Below are positions 35,949-35,952 of a stretch of DNA of 35,952 nucleotides, piece by piece. Every line of letters begins with the position of its first letter. Within the stretch, counting starts at the first letter, position 1. The notes under the pieces are model-generated. The model was not told the DNA's origin and searched no databases. It worked only from the letters and a program-made list of their open reading frames with translations. The translations under genes were made by a program, and so were the position numbers. Source of the stretch: Patescibacteria group bacterium (GTDB taxonomy: Bacteria > Patescibacteriota > Gracilibacteria > Absconditabacterales > Absconditicoccaceae); the NCBI GenBank assembly GCA_017992195.1, contig JAGOPC010000008.1, positions 1 through 35,952 on the forward strand. Direction: 5' to 3'.

Positions 35949-35952
35949 AAAA

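Overview
The window comes from a bacterium that reads UGA as glycine (translation table 25). This is seen directly: protein after protein is interrupted by in-frame TGA exactly where its family has a glycine. Examples are the YIG of the GIY-YIG nuclease in UvrC, the GTGTG SAM loop of PrmC, the EGC of SufB, KRGF in Tag and YIG in TypA. TAA and TAG remain stops. Together with AT-rich DNA, tight packing, almost no Shine-Dalgarno sequences and -10 boxes placed right before start codons, this points to Gracilibacteria (BD1-5/GN02) or Absconditabacteria (SR1). The sequence alone does not decide between them. All gene limits below use UGA = Gly, so many genes are much longer than standard-code ORFs suggest.

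Layout. 1-5.4 kb: prmC (cut by the window edge), a small unknown, uvrC followed by an alkyltransferase-like gene, a small membrane protein, two tiny helical proteins and a 2H-phosphoesterase-like protein. 5.4-11.7 kb (minus strand): three large unknown genes (867, 702 and 506 aa) in a row, the best candidate for an undescribed system. 11.8-18 kb: sufB, a WG-repeat-like protein, two SRPBCC proteins, a YefM/RelE-type toxin-antitoxin pair with a TGTACA operator array, and a tandem pair of diverged paralogues with duplicated promoters, leaders and terminators. 18.2-25.2 kb: SIMPL-domain protein, DUF1761 membrane protein, the DNA glycosylase Tag, a Fur-like regulator, a Met/Asp-rich thioredoxin lipoprotein, a DipZ-type CcdA-thioredoxin fusion, and typA. 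25.2-29.1 kb: a possibly frameshifted unknown pair, a VTC-type polyphosphate polymerase behind a perfect sigma70 promoter, GNAT and CYTH proteins, and an unknown helical protein. 29.2-34.3 kb: an NMP-kinase-like protein, a transketolase C-terminal-half homologue, two prepilin-like proteins, an S41 protease, a DUF4383 membrane protein and a 2Fe-2S ferredoxin. 34.4-35.95 kb: eleven tRNA genes with rpsT among them.

How the parts may work together. uvrC, the alkyltransferase-like gene and tag supply alkylation and nucleotide-excision repair. The Fur-like regulator, thioredoxin lipoprotein and DipZ form a run of redox genes acting partly at the cell envelope. The VTC polymerase and the CYTH protein both belong to the triphosphate tunnel metalloenzyme superfamily and may act on polyphosphate or triphosphates. 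sufB and the ferredoxin belong to iron-sulfur metabolism. The tRNA array, rpsT, typA and prmC are translation genes; no UCA-anticodon tRNA-Gly, which UGA decoding would need, is in this window. No CRISPR array, rRNA, insertion sequence or prophage was seen, and no stretch above 300 bases lacks a gene.
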